Notes under the pieces: generated by a model | What the model was told of the DNA's origin: nothing | The model's database searches: none | Seen by the model: the letters and a program-made list of their open reading frames with translations, nothing else | Translations under genes and position numbers: made by a program | Shown here: piece after piece, positions 55,963 through 64,000 of the stretch | Position numbering within the stretch: the stretch's first letter is position 1 | Layout: every line of letters begins with the position of its first letter | Assembly (NCBI RefSeq): GCF_947259345.1 | Contig: NZ_CAMYLS010000010.1 | Span: forward strand, 1 to 64,000 | Direction: 5' to 3' | Length of the DNA stretch: 64,000 nt | Origin: an uncultured Maricaulis sp. | GTDB taxonomy: Bacteria; Pseudomonadota; Alphaproteobacteria; Caulobacterales; Maricaulaceae

Positions 55963-58211
55963 CGCGACTGGAAGCCCAGCCAGAGCGCGAGATTGTCGCG
56001 CGCCGACTCGACATGGAAGGGCTGGGATGTGTAGCGCGCCGCGAGCGCCAGGTCGGCGCCGAAAAGGCTGCGACGGTAGGCCAGCTCGGCCGACATTTCG
56101 CGTCCGGACGGGGTCAGGCTGCCGCTGCGCTCGGCATGGATGAGGTTCCAGTCTGCATCAATATCGACCGCGAGCCGCGTGGTCACACGGCCGCGTTCGG
56201 CCCGAAGCGGCTGCGCCAGGGTCAGGCCAAGTGCGCCGCCCATCCAGCTGCGCTCCGCCGCGAGCGTCCACGCCGTCGCGACCGGCGTTTCGGTCAGCGT
56301 CATGCCGGCGGGCAGGGCGGGATCAGCGTGGGCGACCTCGAGACGGGCAGCCCCTTGCCAGCCAGCCGGCAGGGCGCCGACCCAGTTGAGCGCCTGGAAA
56401 TGCGAGTCCGACTGGTCACCGGCGCCGAAACGCCTGGCCAGGGCACCCCCCAAGGCGCGATGCCGCTCGGAGATGCTGCCCAGCTCGAAGGCCAGGGTCT
56501 GCTCGCCGAACGCCCAGGTGAAGGCGGCTGAGCGCGCGCCCTGCGCCTGGGTGCCGGAATTGCGCACAACAAGGCCGAACCGGTCCGATTGCCAGCGCGC
56601 ACTGGACCAGGCCGCGCCACTGCCGAGCGCGAAGGTCTGGCCCGTAAAGGCTGACGGTGCGAGGACCGGCTGGCCGATCCCGGTGAGGGTCGGCGGTGCG
56701 GCAAAGCCCCGCCCGGCGGAGACTTCCAGATCGCCCTCGCGATAGGTAAGGGACAGCGCGGAAGTCGGGCGTGTCATCTCGGAGTCCAGCTGTGAGTAGG
56801 GATTATAGGCGGGGTCTGGCTGGCGCAGGGCGACATGCCCGGACTGGCCGATACGGGTCACACGCGCCGGCGTCATGCCGGCCTCGGCCGCCGCCTCGAA
56901 GGCATCAATCCCCATGCGTGTCGGGCGGCGCCGTTCAAGCTGATTGGCGACCGAATAGAGACGGTCATAGCGGTCGAGGAAGACGGCATCGTCAAACAGC
57001 TCGGTCTGCCAGACCCAGTCGCCGAAAGCGCCGGACGGGGCCGTCGTGAGGGCCGCGATGTCTGTGCGCCATTCGGACCCGGCCGACTTGATATTGGTCT
57101 GGCCTTGTGGGGCGAAGGCCTCGGCGAAGTCCGGCACGCCATGACCGTAGATGTCGTCAATGCCTGGCTCACCCAGATCGCGCGCGGTGTCGTAGAGGAT
57201 TTCCAGCGCTTCCGGCCCGGTCAGATTGGGGAAGGCGCTCATCATCAGGGCGAGCGCGCCGGCGATATGGGGGCCGGAGAAGGAGACGCCATTGACGATG
57301 TTGGCGGCGTTGCCGTCCAGGCGAACATAGATGTCTGCGCCAGCGGCCGAGATGGCGAACTCGGCCAGCCGACCGGCGCGGGCCGAGAAATCGGCCAGCT
57401 CGTCATTCGAGTTGAGGGCCGGCACGACCACGATCTGGCCGCGCATGGCCGGATCCTCGGCGAAGGACACCGGAATCCAGTCGCCGACAACGCGGTCTTC
57501 AATCGGCGTGTCGCCGGTATAATTGGCAGTGCCGATCGTGACCAGCAGGCCGGCGTCAACGGCCCGGCGCAGCGCGGCATAAATGTCGGCACCGCCATTC
57601 TCGTAGGCGGATGGCGGTCGTGCCAGGGAGAGGCTGATAATGTTTGCGCCATGTGTGATGGCGTAGTCGATGGATAGAGCGAGATCGGTTTCGGTGTAGT
57701 AGGGGAAGCTCCCGCCGAGCTCGGTATTGGGCACGCCGCGATCAACCCGGATGTCGAGCAGCGAGACATCAGGTGCGACACCCTGCATCCCGAACCCGTC
57801 TCGGGCTGCCGCGATGACAGCGCCGATCGCCGTGCCGTGGCTGGAACCGTAATCACCGAGGGTACCGCCCTGTTCCTCCCAGATCGAGGTCGAATCCGGG
57901 TGTTCGCGACCTTGCAGCTCGCGGAAGGATGAATCGATGCCGCTATCGATCACGGCGATCGTGATGCCCTGACCAAAACCGCCATTGTGGTAGGCGTGCG
58001 AGACATTCATTTGCCGCAGCCCGTATTGCGAAAAATACTCCGCCGTCTCGTAATAGGCCGGCGTCTGCGGCGAGGTTGGTGTGGTGGGTGTTGTTGGGGT
58101 GGACGGTGACATCCCGCCGCCGCCGCCGCTCGCGCAGGCTTGCAGGCCAAGACCGGTTACAAAGGCGATCATTGCGATCAGTCGTGCTGATCCGTTTGAG
58201 CAAAGCGGCAT
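55956..58211 (-). CDS. Lipoprotein subtilase (S8) with C-terminal beta-barrel-like domain
   Basis: 751-aa exported protein. Lipoprotein signal ends FVTGLGLQAC. The peptidase S8 domain spans about residues 55-400, with the triad: Asp in IAVIDSGIDSSF, His in YGSSHGTAIGAV and Ser in NGVSFSGPHIAGALALMMS (GVSFSGPH replaces the common GTSMAxPH). The last 330 residues are beta-rich with alternating aromatic and polar residues (SAALSLTYREGDLEV, LEVSAGRGFAAPPTLTGIGQ) and end in FQSRY, as outer-membrane barrels do. It resembles autotransporter subtilases, but with a lipid anchor. GGGGGA precedes the ATG at 58211; a TTG at 58223 is the alternative. Confidence 0.85.
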   Translation of the reverse strand: MPLCSNGSARLIAMIAFVTGLGLQACASGGGGGMSPSTPTTPTTPTSPQTPAYYETAEYFSQYGLRQMNVSHAYHNGGFGQGITIAVIDSGIDSSFRELQGREHPDSTSIWEEQGGTLGDYGSSHGTAIGAVIAAARDGFGMQGVAPDVSLLDIRVDRGVPNTELGGSFPYYTETDLALSIDYAITHGANIISLSLARPPSAYENGGADIYAALRRAVDAGLLVTIGTANYTGDTPIEDRVVGDWIPVSFAEDPAMRGQIVVVPALNSNDELADFSARAGRLAEFAISAAGADIYVRLDGNAANIVNGVSFSGPHIAGALALMMSAFPNLTGPEALEILYDTARDLGEPGIDDIYGHGVPDFAEAFAPQGQTNIKSAGSEWRTDIAALTTAPSGAFGDWVWQTELFDDAVFLDRYDRLYSVANQLERRRPTRMGIDAFEAAAEAGMTPARVTRIGQSGHVALRQPDPAYNPYSQLDSEMTRPTSALSLTYREGDLEVSAGRGFAAPPTLTGIGQPVLAPSAFTGQTFALGSGAAWSSARWQSDRFGLVVRNSGTQAQGARSAAFTWAFGEQTLAFELGSISERHRALGGALARRFGAGDQSDSHFQALNWVGALPAGWQGAARLEVAHADPALPAGMTLTETPVATAWTLAAERSWMGGALGLTLAQPLRAERGRVTTRLAVDIDADWNLIHAERSGSLTPSGREMSAELAYRRSLFGADLALAARYTSQPFHVESARDNLALWLGFQSRY

Positions 58212-58364
58212 CTCGTCCCCCAACTATCCCCGTCCAGAGCAGGCTCTGGATCAGCGACAAGCTAGGCAGGCTCCAAATTGCGAGCCAGTAACCATGGCGT
58301 GACCATTTAGTGAGCTCAGCTACATGAAAGATTGGTTAGAAATGACCTTCCGACATGGCGGTCA

Positions 58365-59870
58365 TCAGGGTGCCGCAAGCCTGAGGTCTCGCCACAGCAT
58401 GGGCTGGATGTCGCTTCGTGTGCCGGACACCCGCTCCCCGACCAGCCAGTGGGCGCGCTCGTGCAGGAGCGGGATGATGGCCATCTGGTCGTGCAGGCGT
58501 TCCATGGCGGCCAGGTAGAGCTGACTGCGGGCCGCCGCGTCATTCTGGCGCCGCGCCGCAGCCATCAGCGCGGCGAAGCTGTTATCCTGCCAGTTAAAAT
58601 TGGCCGCGAAGCCACCGGGCGCGAACGGGTCCAGCATGAAGAAGGGATCGGATTTCAGGCCGCGATTGAAGCTGGCGATGGCGATGTCGAAATCGCCCGC
58701 ATCGACGGCCTGGTAGAGATCTGTTGGGTAGCTGACGAGGAGCTCGGTATCGATGCTCTGGCGAGCCCAGTCATCGGCGATCGCCACGGCGAGGCGCTCG
58801 CCTTCACCGGTGGTGGTGCGGATCTGCAAAGCTCTACCGACGCCGCCTGCCTGGGGGGCCAGATCGCCATTGGTGATGACACTGCCCGGAATGACAAGCT
58901 CGGTCGGTGTTGCAGTGCCAGCGTAGAATTGCTTCGCCAGGAAATCGCGATCAATCGCGCGTGAAAGCAGGCGCCGCACGCGCACATCGTCCAGCGGCGT
59001 CCGCGCATGATTGAGCTTGAGATAGCGCAGTATCGGCGCGTCGAAACTCTGGAACTGGCTGCCCAAACGCTCGCGCCAATAGTCGATCTGGTTGGCCGGT
59101 GGCCGGTCGGCGAGGTCGTAATCGCCGGCGCGGAAGAGGCGCATCCGGGTGGCATCCTCGCGCACGCCGTCGATGCGGATGGCGGGGATGGCGACCTGGT
59201 CGGCGGCGTAGTGGCGGGGATTGCGGGTGAGGTCGAGGCTCATCTGGCTCTCCGCCGTGACCGTGTAGGCCCCGGCGGTGACGATATGCTCCGGACGCAC
59301 CCAGTCCAGGCCGACTTGTTCGATGACATGGCGCGGGAAAGGGTAGAATTCGCGCATCAATGTCGAGAAAAGGCCCAGTGGTGTCTCCAGCCGGAATTCC
59401 ACCGTGTGGTCGTCCAGGGCGGTCACGCCCAGCCGGTCGGGCGACATCTCGCCGGCATGAACGGCGCGGGCATTCGTGACGGCATAGAAATCGCCCAGCA
59501 CGGCAAAGCTCTGCGCCGGATCCACGATCCGACGCGCGGACCAGGCGACGTCTTCGGCGGTCAGCGGGTGACCATCCGACCAGACCAGGCCCTCGCGCAG
59601 GCGGAAGGTCCAGACCAGGCCGCGTTCGTCGACCGCCCAGTCCTCGGCCAGCCCCGGCCCGACCGAGCCGTCCGGCGCGTATTCGGTGAGGCCGGCATGG
59701 ATCTGCTTGTAGACCAGCGCCGCCGCGGCAAACTCGCCACGAGCGGGATCGAGGCTGTCCGGCAGGCCGCTCGTGGCGACACGCAGAAGGTCGGCGGGCG
59801 GGCCGGACCGGCCACAGGCGGGCAGCGTCGAGGCGGCAGAGGCGGCAAGCAGGGTGCGTCGGTTGAGCAT
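58365..59870 (-). CDS. Peptide/oligopeptide ABC transporter substrate-binding lipoprotein (orphan)
   Basis: 501-aa periplasmic binding protein of the SBP_bac_5 family (OppA/DppA-like). Tat-like leader MLNRRTLLAASAASTLPACG with lipobox cysteine 19; domain landmarks LRVATSGLPDSLDPARGEFA, ALVYKQIHAGLTEYAPDGSV, WTFRLREGLVWSDGHPLTAE and YDLADRPPANQIDYWRERLG. The ligand is a peptide or similar compound. No permease or ATPase genes are adjacent, so it either works with a transporter encoded elsewhere or has been recruited for sensing. The ATG at 59870 is chosen because the leader begins there. Confidence 0.88.
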   Translation of the reverse strand: MLNRRTLLAASAASTLPACGRSGPPADLLRVATSGLPDSLDPARGEFAAAALVYKQIHAGLTEYAPDGSVGPGLAEDWAVDERGLVWTFRLREGLVWSDGHPLTAEDVAWSARRIVDPAQSFAVLGDFYAVTNARAVHAGEMSPDRLGVTALDDHTVEFRLETPLGLFSTLMREFYPFPRHVIEQVGLDWVRPEHIVTAGAYTVTAESQMSLDLTRNPRHYAADQVAIPAIRIDGVREDATRMRLFRAGDYDLADRPPANQIDYWRERLGSQFQSFDAPILRYLKLNHARTPLDDVRVRRLLSRAIDRDFLAKQFYAGTATPTELVIPGSVITNGDLAPQAGGVGRALQIRTTTGEGERLAVAIADDWARQSIDTELLVSYPTDLYQAVDAGDFDIAIASFNRGLKSDPFFMLDPFAPGGFAANFNWQDNSFAALMAAARRQNDAAARSQLYLAAMERLHDQMAIIPLLHERAHWLVGERVSGTRSDIQPMLWRDLRLAAP

Positions 59871-59981
59871 CCCGCCATGATGGCGTGATTTGTGGCGGGC
59901 TTGTCCAGAGAAAGTGCGAGCGTTTCTTTGAAAAGCGGCGCGGGGCGCAGGCCCCGCCATAGGCCACTTGCCAGCCAGTGC

Positions 59982-60060
59982 GCCGTATCCGGATTGTCAG
60001 GTCAAAGGCCCGGAGGGCCGCTTCGCGGTTTCACCCTTGAGCTGACAATCCGGATACGGC
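59982..60060. repeat. 79-bp palindromic element with 19-bp perfect arms
   Basis: GCCGTATCCGGATTGTCAG (59982-60000) and CTGACAATCCGGATACGGC (60042-60060) are exact reverse complements; with one mismatch the pairing continues further inward (TCAA/TTGA, GG/CC). The interior of 41 nt is GC-rich and non-coding. It lies between the orphan binding protein and carA. It is too long for a plain terminator and lacks a T tract on either side. Confidence 0.65.
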
Positions 60061-60143
60061 TGAATGCCACCAAGTGATGTATGGGCGATCTTGCGCCTTG
60101 CGCCAGCCGTTCACAAAGACGGGTATCGCGTCGTCGAGGACTC

Positions 60144-61316
60144 TTACGCTCCGACCTTGCCCTTCAGCTCGCCCACGAACCGGTCAAAGACGGCGAAACT
60201 GTCTTGCGGGCCCGGAGAGGCTTCCGGGTGGTGCTGGACGGCCCAGACGGGCTTGTCGGTCAGCTTGAAGCCGGAATTGGAGCCGTCAAACAGCGAGACA
60301 TGGGTCTCTTCGGCATTGGCGGGCAGCGTGCTGCCATCGACGGCAAAGCCGTGATTCATCGACACGATCTCGACCTGGCCTGTTTCGTGATTCTTGACCG
60401 GGTGATTGGCGCCATGATGGCCCTGGGGCATTTTTGCGGTCTTGGCGCCAATGGCCAGGGCCAGCATCTGATGGCCAAGGCAGATGCCGAGGGTGGGGAT
60501 TTTAGCGTCCAGCAGCGCCTTGATGGTGGTGAGGGCATACTTGCCGGTCTCGGCCGGGTCACCCGGGCCGTTGGAGACGACGACGCCGTCCGGATTGAGC
60601 GCCGTGATCTCGTCGAAGCTGGCCTTGCCCGGCAGGACGGCGACGCGAGCGCCGGCACCGGTCAGAAGGCGCAGGATATTGGCCTTCACGCCGTAATCGA
60701 GCACGACGACACGTGGCCCCGCTTCCGGTCCGACCGCATAACCTTCGCCCAGCGTCCAATTGCCTTCCGTCCACTCACCGCCTTCGGTGCGGGCGACATC
60801 GGCGGCCAGTTCGCGGCCTTCCATGGTCGGCGCGCCGGCGGCGGCCGCCTTGAGGGCGTCGATATCGATATTGCCCGCCGGGTCATGGGCGATGGCGCAC
60901 ATCTGCATGCCGTCTTCGCGGATCTTGCGGGTCAGGGCGCGGGTGTCGACGCGGGTCAGGGCGACGATGCCACGGGTGCGCAGCCATTCTTCGAAGGTCT
61001 GCTCGGCGCGCCAGCTCGCCGGCGGCGTGATTTTGGCGCGGCTGATCATGCCAACCGCCGCCTTGCGGGCCGGTTCGGAGGCCGCTTCCTCGTCCTCGGA
61101 ATTGGCACCGACATTGCCGACATGGGGGAAGGTGAAGCAGACGACCTGTCCGGCATAGGACGGGTCGGCCAGGATTTCCTGGTGCCCGGTCATCGCCGTG
61201 TTGAAGCAAACCTCGCCCAGAGCGGTTCCGGTCGCACCCGTGCCGTGGCCCAGGAAAACCGTGCCATCGGCAAGCGCCAGCGCGCCGGTTGGAGTTTGGG
61301 TCGGCGTGGACGTCAT
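60144..61316 (-). CDS. carA: Carbamoyl-phosphate synthase small subunit
   Basis: 390-aa glutaminase subunit that supplies ammonia to CarB. N-terminal domain GALALADGTVFLGHGTGATG with the typical TGHQEILADPSYAGQVVCFT; class I amidotransferase triad in TLGICLGHQMLALA (Cys) and WAVQHHPEASPGP (His, Glu). The ATG at 61316 follows GGAG. Together with carB (51472-54729) it makes a complete synthase, but a 5.4-kb block with the DUF2975/Xre, subtilase and binding-protein genes lies between them. Confidence 0.97.
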   Translation of the reverse strand: MTSTPTQTPTGALALADGTVFLGHGTGATGTALGEVCFNTAMTGHQEILADPSYAGQVVCFTFPHVGNVGANSEDEEAASEPARKAAVGMISRAKITPPASWRAEQTFEEWLRTRGIVALTRVDTRALTRKIREDGMQMCAIAHDPAGNIDIDALKAAAAGAPTMEGRELAADVARTEGGEWTEGNWTLGEGYAVGPEAGPRVVVLDYGVKANILRLLTGAGARVAVLPGKASFDEITALNPDGVVVSNGPGDPAETGKYALTTIKALLDAKIPTLGICLGHQMLALAIGAKTAKMPQGHHGANHPVKNHETGQVEIVSMNHGFAVDGSTLPANAEETHVSLFDGSNSGFKLTDKPVWAVQHHPEASPGPQDSFAVFDRFVGELKGKVGA

Positions 61317-61536
61317 GACTGTGTCTCCAGGGGTCTCGCGGGGCACCATCACAGCCGCCAGAATCGGTCGACGGCAAGGGGCGGGTAAACGGGCGCTCTG
61401 CTAGACCCTGCGGCGGGCCGGGTCAATAGCGAAGCGATGGCGAAACCCGGCCTCCGACCACGCCTGCACGCCCCGCTTGCAGCCAGGGCGGGCGGCTCGC
61501 GATACTGACCGGCAGAGCAGGGGATCAGCCGTCATC

Positions 61537-63726
61537 ATGAGTGAAGCCGTCAAAGCCTTCATTGCAGAGGGAAATGCCTGCCTGAAGGCCGGTGACCGCG
61601 ACGGCGCCGCGCTGGCCTGGTGCCGGGCGCTGGATCTCGATCCGCATCTGGCCAGCGCCCACAACAATCTCGGTGCGGTCAGTCTGATGGCGGGCCAGCC
61701 CTGGCTGGCACTGCCCTGTTTCCTCAACTCCACACGCTTGCGCCCGGACCAGGCCGGCTTCTGGATCGGTCTGGCGCGGACCCTGGTTGAACTCGGTGAG
61801 CCGACCCGGGCGGCGGCCTGTCTCGATCAGGCGCGCGCCCGCCTGCCTGATGACCCATCCCTCAAGGCTGCCGCTGCGCAATACCCGGCAGACGATGCCA
61901 TAAGGGCTCGCTTTGACGGTATGGCGGACCGTTCCGGGCAGACAGCTGCGGCGGATCAGCTGGCGGCTTTGGGCGAGGCGATCGCGGGGCGCGATGCGGA
62001 GCAGCGCTTTGAGGCCGCACAGGCCTTGATCTGGGTCTTGCCCGAGCGGCCCGCCCTCTGGATCACGCTCTCTCGTCTGGCCATGGCCTGCGGGCATTGG
62101 CAGCAGGCGGAGTTCAATGCCCGGCGAGCGATTGCGCTGGCCCCGGACGAATCCGATGGCTGGTACGCCCTGGCGACCGTCCTGAGCGACGCCGTGTCCC
62201 GCCATGCCGATGTGGACGCGGTCCTGCTTCGCGCGCTGGACCTGTGTGGCCCGCGCCTGAGGCTCGCCCAAGCCTATTGCAATCATTGTCTCGCCCAGGG
62301 TCGCTCCGACGTGGCGCGCGCCTGGCTCGACAGCCTGCCGGACGCCCGGATTGGCGAGGCGACCCAATGGCACGTGCTTGAAGCGCGGGTCCTGGATGCG
62401 TGCGGTGAGGTCGACGCGGCTGCAGAGGTTTTCCGGACGGCCCTTGCAGACGGTGAGTCACCCGCCAAATTGCTGATCGCCGCCGCCGTCTACCACGAGC
62501 GTGATCTCGACCCAGGCGCCTGGCTGGGCCTGTACAAAGACGCGCAGGCGAGGGGCGCAGATCTCGACCATCCCGATCTTCATCACGCCCTCGCCCGCGC
62601 CCTGCTGCGGTCTGGCGCTGTTGAACGGGCCGACCAGGCGATCAAGTTGGCGCTTGCCGGCCAGCTCGGGGATGATGCCCGGCGGGGTGCGAGCTTTGCG
62701 GCTGGCCGGATCGCTGACCGTCTGGGTCGCTTTGAAGAGGCTTGGCGCCATTTCGAGGTCGGGAATCGCCTGCTTGAAGCGGGTTGGGAAGCTGCCGGCC
62801 AGTGTGATCACACCCGCCCGCTGGCGCGCCTCGAAAGCCTGACCCGGCGCCTGGACGCGGAAATCGCGTCGGGGACGAAAGCGGCGATCACGCCAGAGGT
62901 GACGCCGGATATGGAGGCGGGCAGCGATCTCGCCTTCCTCGTCGGCTTTCCGCGCTCGGGCACGACGCTTCTGGACAGTGTGTTGCGATCTCACAGCACC
63001 ATTAAGGTGGTCGAGGAAAAGCCGATCCTGATTGAGGCCTTGCGCTCGGTGGTTCCGGGCATGGCCGGTGACGAAACAGAGTTCAGCGAAGCCTGGCTCG
63101 ACGGCGTCGAGGCGGCGGATGTCGGCGCGCTGCGGACGGCCTACCGGCAACGCCTGGCGCATCATGCCGGCGAGCCGCCGGCCGGGGTCTGCGTGATCGA
63201 CAAGCTTCCCCTCAATCTCAATTGGGTCGCGGTGATCCACGGCATCTTCCCGGCGGCCGGTTTCATTCTTGCGCGTCGTCATCCTCTCGACGTGGCGGTG
63301 AGCAATTTCGCCCAGGACTTCGCCCCCAACAATGCGATGATGGTGATGACACGGCTGGAGCGGATTGCGGCCTTCCACGCGGCCAGCTTCGATCTCTGGG
63401 ACCGGTTTGTGGCCTGGCGTCAGCCGCGCTGGGCGGATGTGGTCTATGAAGCGCTCATCGATGATCCCGAGACCGCCATTGCGCCGGTCATGGCGATGCT
63501 CGGGCGGGACTGGGAAGCTCAGCAAGCGCGTTTCTTCGAGACCGCCCGGGCCCGCCGCCGAATCTCGACCCCGAGCGCTCACCAGGTCACCCAGCCGCTT
63601 TATACCGGCTCCCGCGACCGCTGGCGGCATTTTGTCGAATTTCTCGACGGGGCGGCCTGCGCGCCCTTGTGGAAGCGGGCGCAAGTCTGGGGATTTGCAA
63701 CGGAAACCGGCGACGCGGTCGATTGA
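61537..63726 (+). CDS. TPR-repeat sulfotransferase
   Basis: 729-aa protein. Residues 1-450 are TPR-like helices (FIAEGNACLKAGDRDGAALA, SAHNNLGAVSLMAGQPWLAL, FWIGLARTLVELGEPTRAAA). Residues about 470-720 form a sulfotransferase domain with the PAPS 5'-phosphate loop LVGFPRSGTTLLDSVLRSHS and the 3'-phosphate region FILARRHPLDVAVSNFAQDF. Such TPR-sulfotransferases occur in marine Alphaproteobacteria and may sulfate surface polysaccharide or protein; the acceptor is unknown. The ATG at 61537 starts the TPR part. Nothing nearby suggests a pathway. Confidence 0.88.
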   Translation: MSEAVKAFIAEGNACLKAGDRDGAALAWCRALDLDPHLASAHNNLGAVSLMAGQPWLALPCFLNSTRLRPDQAGFWIGLARTLVELGEPTRAAACLDQARARLPDDPSLKAAAAQYPADDAIRARFDGMADRSGQTAAADQLAALGEAIAGRDAEQRFEAAQALIWVLPERPALWITLSRLAMACGHWQQAEFNARRAIALAPDESDGWYALATVLSDAVSRHADVDAVLLRALDLCGPRLRLAQAYCNHCLAQGRSDVARAWLDSLPDARIGEATQWHVLEARVLDACGEVDAAAEVFRTALADGESPAKLLIAAAVYHERDLDPGAWLGLYKDAQARGADLDHPDLHHALARALLRSGAVERADQAIKLALAGQLGDDARRGASFAAGRIADRLGRFEEAWRHFEVGNRLLEAGWEAAGQCDHTRPLARLESLTRRLDAEIASGTKAAITPEVTPDMEAGSDLAFLVGFPRSGTTLLDSVLRSHSTIKVVEEKPILIEALRSVVPGMAGDETEFSEAWLDGVEAADVGALRTAYRQRLAHHAGEPPAGVCVIDKLPLNLNWVAVIHGIFPAAGFILARRHPLDVAVSNFAQDFAPNNAMMVMTRLERIAAFHAASFDLWDRFVAWRQPRWADVVYEALIDDPETAIAPVMAMLGRDWEAQQARFFETARARRRISTPSAHQVTQPLYTGSRDRWRHFVEFLDGAACAPLWKRAQVWGFATETGDAVD

Positions 63727-64000
63727 TCGCAAATGGCCCCGTGGCATTTTCGCAAACCCGGCATTCGATCACGTTTTATCTTCGGGCTTGATTCTTTGCC
63801 GCCGACGGAATAATTCCCGGCCCCTCGTTTCGGAGGCACAAGCCTCAGGCGTGAGTTGCCAGCAAGAAGGCCCCGCATTGTTCGAAACATTTGGCATCGC
63901 ATTGCGGGCCCAGGAAAAGTTCTTCACACCGGAGATCTTGTCAGGACGCGCCAAGTCAGGCGCCCGGATAGGTTTGGTTGATACAATGTCGCTTCGTGAA
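63727..64000. other. Intergenic end of the window
   Basis: No complete gene. A few short GC-rich inverted repeats (for example CCTCGTTTCGGAGG at 63822-63835) are present. An ATG at 63986 (MSLRE) may begin the next gene, but only five codons are visible, so no call is possible. Confidence 0.4.

Noticed and set aside
63986-64000. Start of another gene (MSLRE) at the window end
   Set aside because: Only five codons visible; cannot be told from chance.

Overview
The window is GC-rich, densely coded chromosomal DNA from an alphaproteobacterium. Gene content (ETF-ubiquinone oxidoreductase, split GlyQ/GlyS, pyruvate phosphate dikinase, proteobacterial sortase with its VIT/VWA target, DUF2007, DUF3775 and ELM1-like proteins, many single-domain response regulators) points to the Maricaulales/Caulobacterales side of the class, most like a marine Maricaulis-type bacterium. 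That placement is an inference from gene families, not a database match.

Layout. 1-14.4 kb is core metabolism: a uracil-DNA glycosylase-like fragment, ETF-QO, a TPR lipoprotein-ispE-glycosyl-1-phosphate transferase operon, a polyprenyl diphosphate synthase, a small DUF2007/methyltransferase/membrane-peptide operon, glyQ-GFA-glyS, and ppdK with a clear terminator. 14.6-24.3 kb holds a cell-wall hydrolase, an unusual ATPase with a degenerate receiver-like N-terminus, a curli-type cluster (CsgA-like fibre protein flanked by two CsgH-like small proteins), stress and cell-surface genes, a pair of tandem paralogues, and an orphan ParA with a ribbon-helix-helix-like partner. 24.3-27.2 kb is accessory: several palindromic intergenic repeat cassettes, one cut off abruptly at about 25704, and then a low-GC island of about 1.5 kb. 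The island contains an odd tRNA-like gene (anticodon GCT) and two overlapping genes, a DUF5343 protein and a Swt1-type HEPN ribonuclease-like protein. This is the best candidate for an undescribed defence or toxin-antitoxin system.

27.2-38 kb carries uvrB, three single-domain response regulators, a lipocalin, DUF3775, small secreted proteins, threonine aldolase, and a class GN-type sortase with its LPATA-tailed VIT/VWA target. 38-47 kb has aspartate aminotransferase, dps, and a previously unlabelled intergenic RNA candidate on the minus strand: consecutive hairpins showing CUCCUCCCC anti-Shine-Dalgarno loops, ended by an intrinsic terminator. Next come LysR, DUF547, a TetR/aldo-keto reductase pair with an evident operator, thioredoxin reductase and an ELM1-like protein. 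47-64 kb opens with a BlaI-type repressor operon whose second gene fuses an M56 (BlaR1-like) membrane protease to an M23 peptidoglycan hydrolase. It continues with a saccharopine dehydrogenase-like enzyme, greA, carB, a DUF2975/Xre pair, a subtilase-barrel lipoprotein, an orphan peptide-binding protein, carA (separated from carB by about 5.4 kb) and a TPR-sulfotransferase.

How they work together: most genes are housekeeping in short operons with 1-8 nt overlaps. Three local systems stand out as functional units: the tRNA-like/DUF5343/HEPN island, the BlaI/M56-M23 envelope-sensing operon, and the intergenic anti-SD RNA between dps and lysR.
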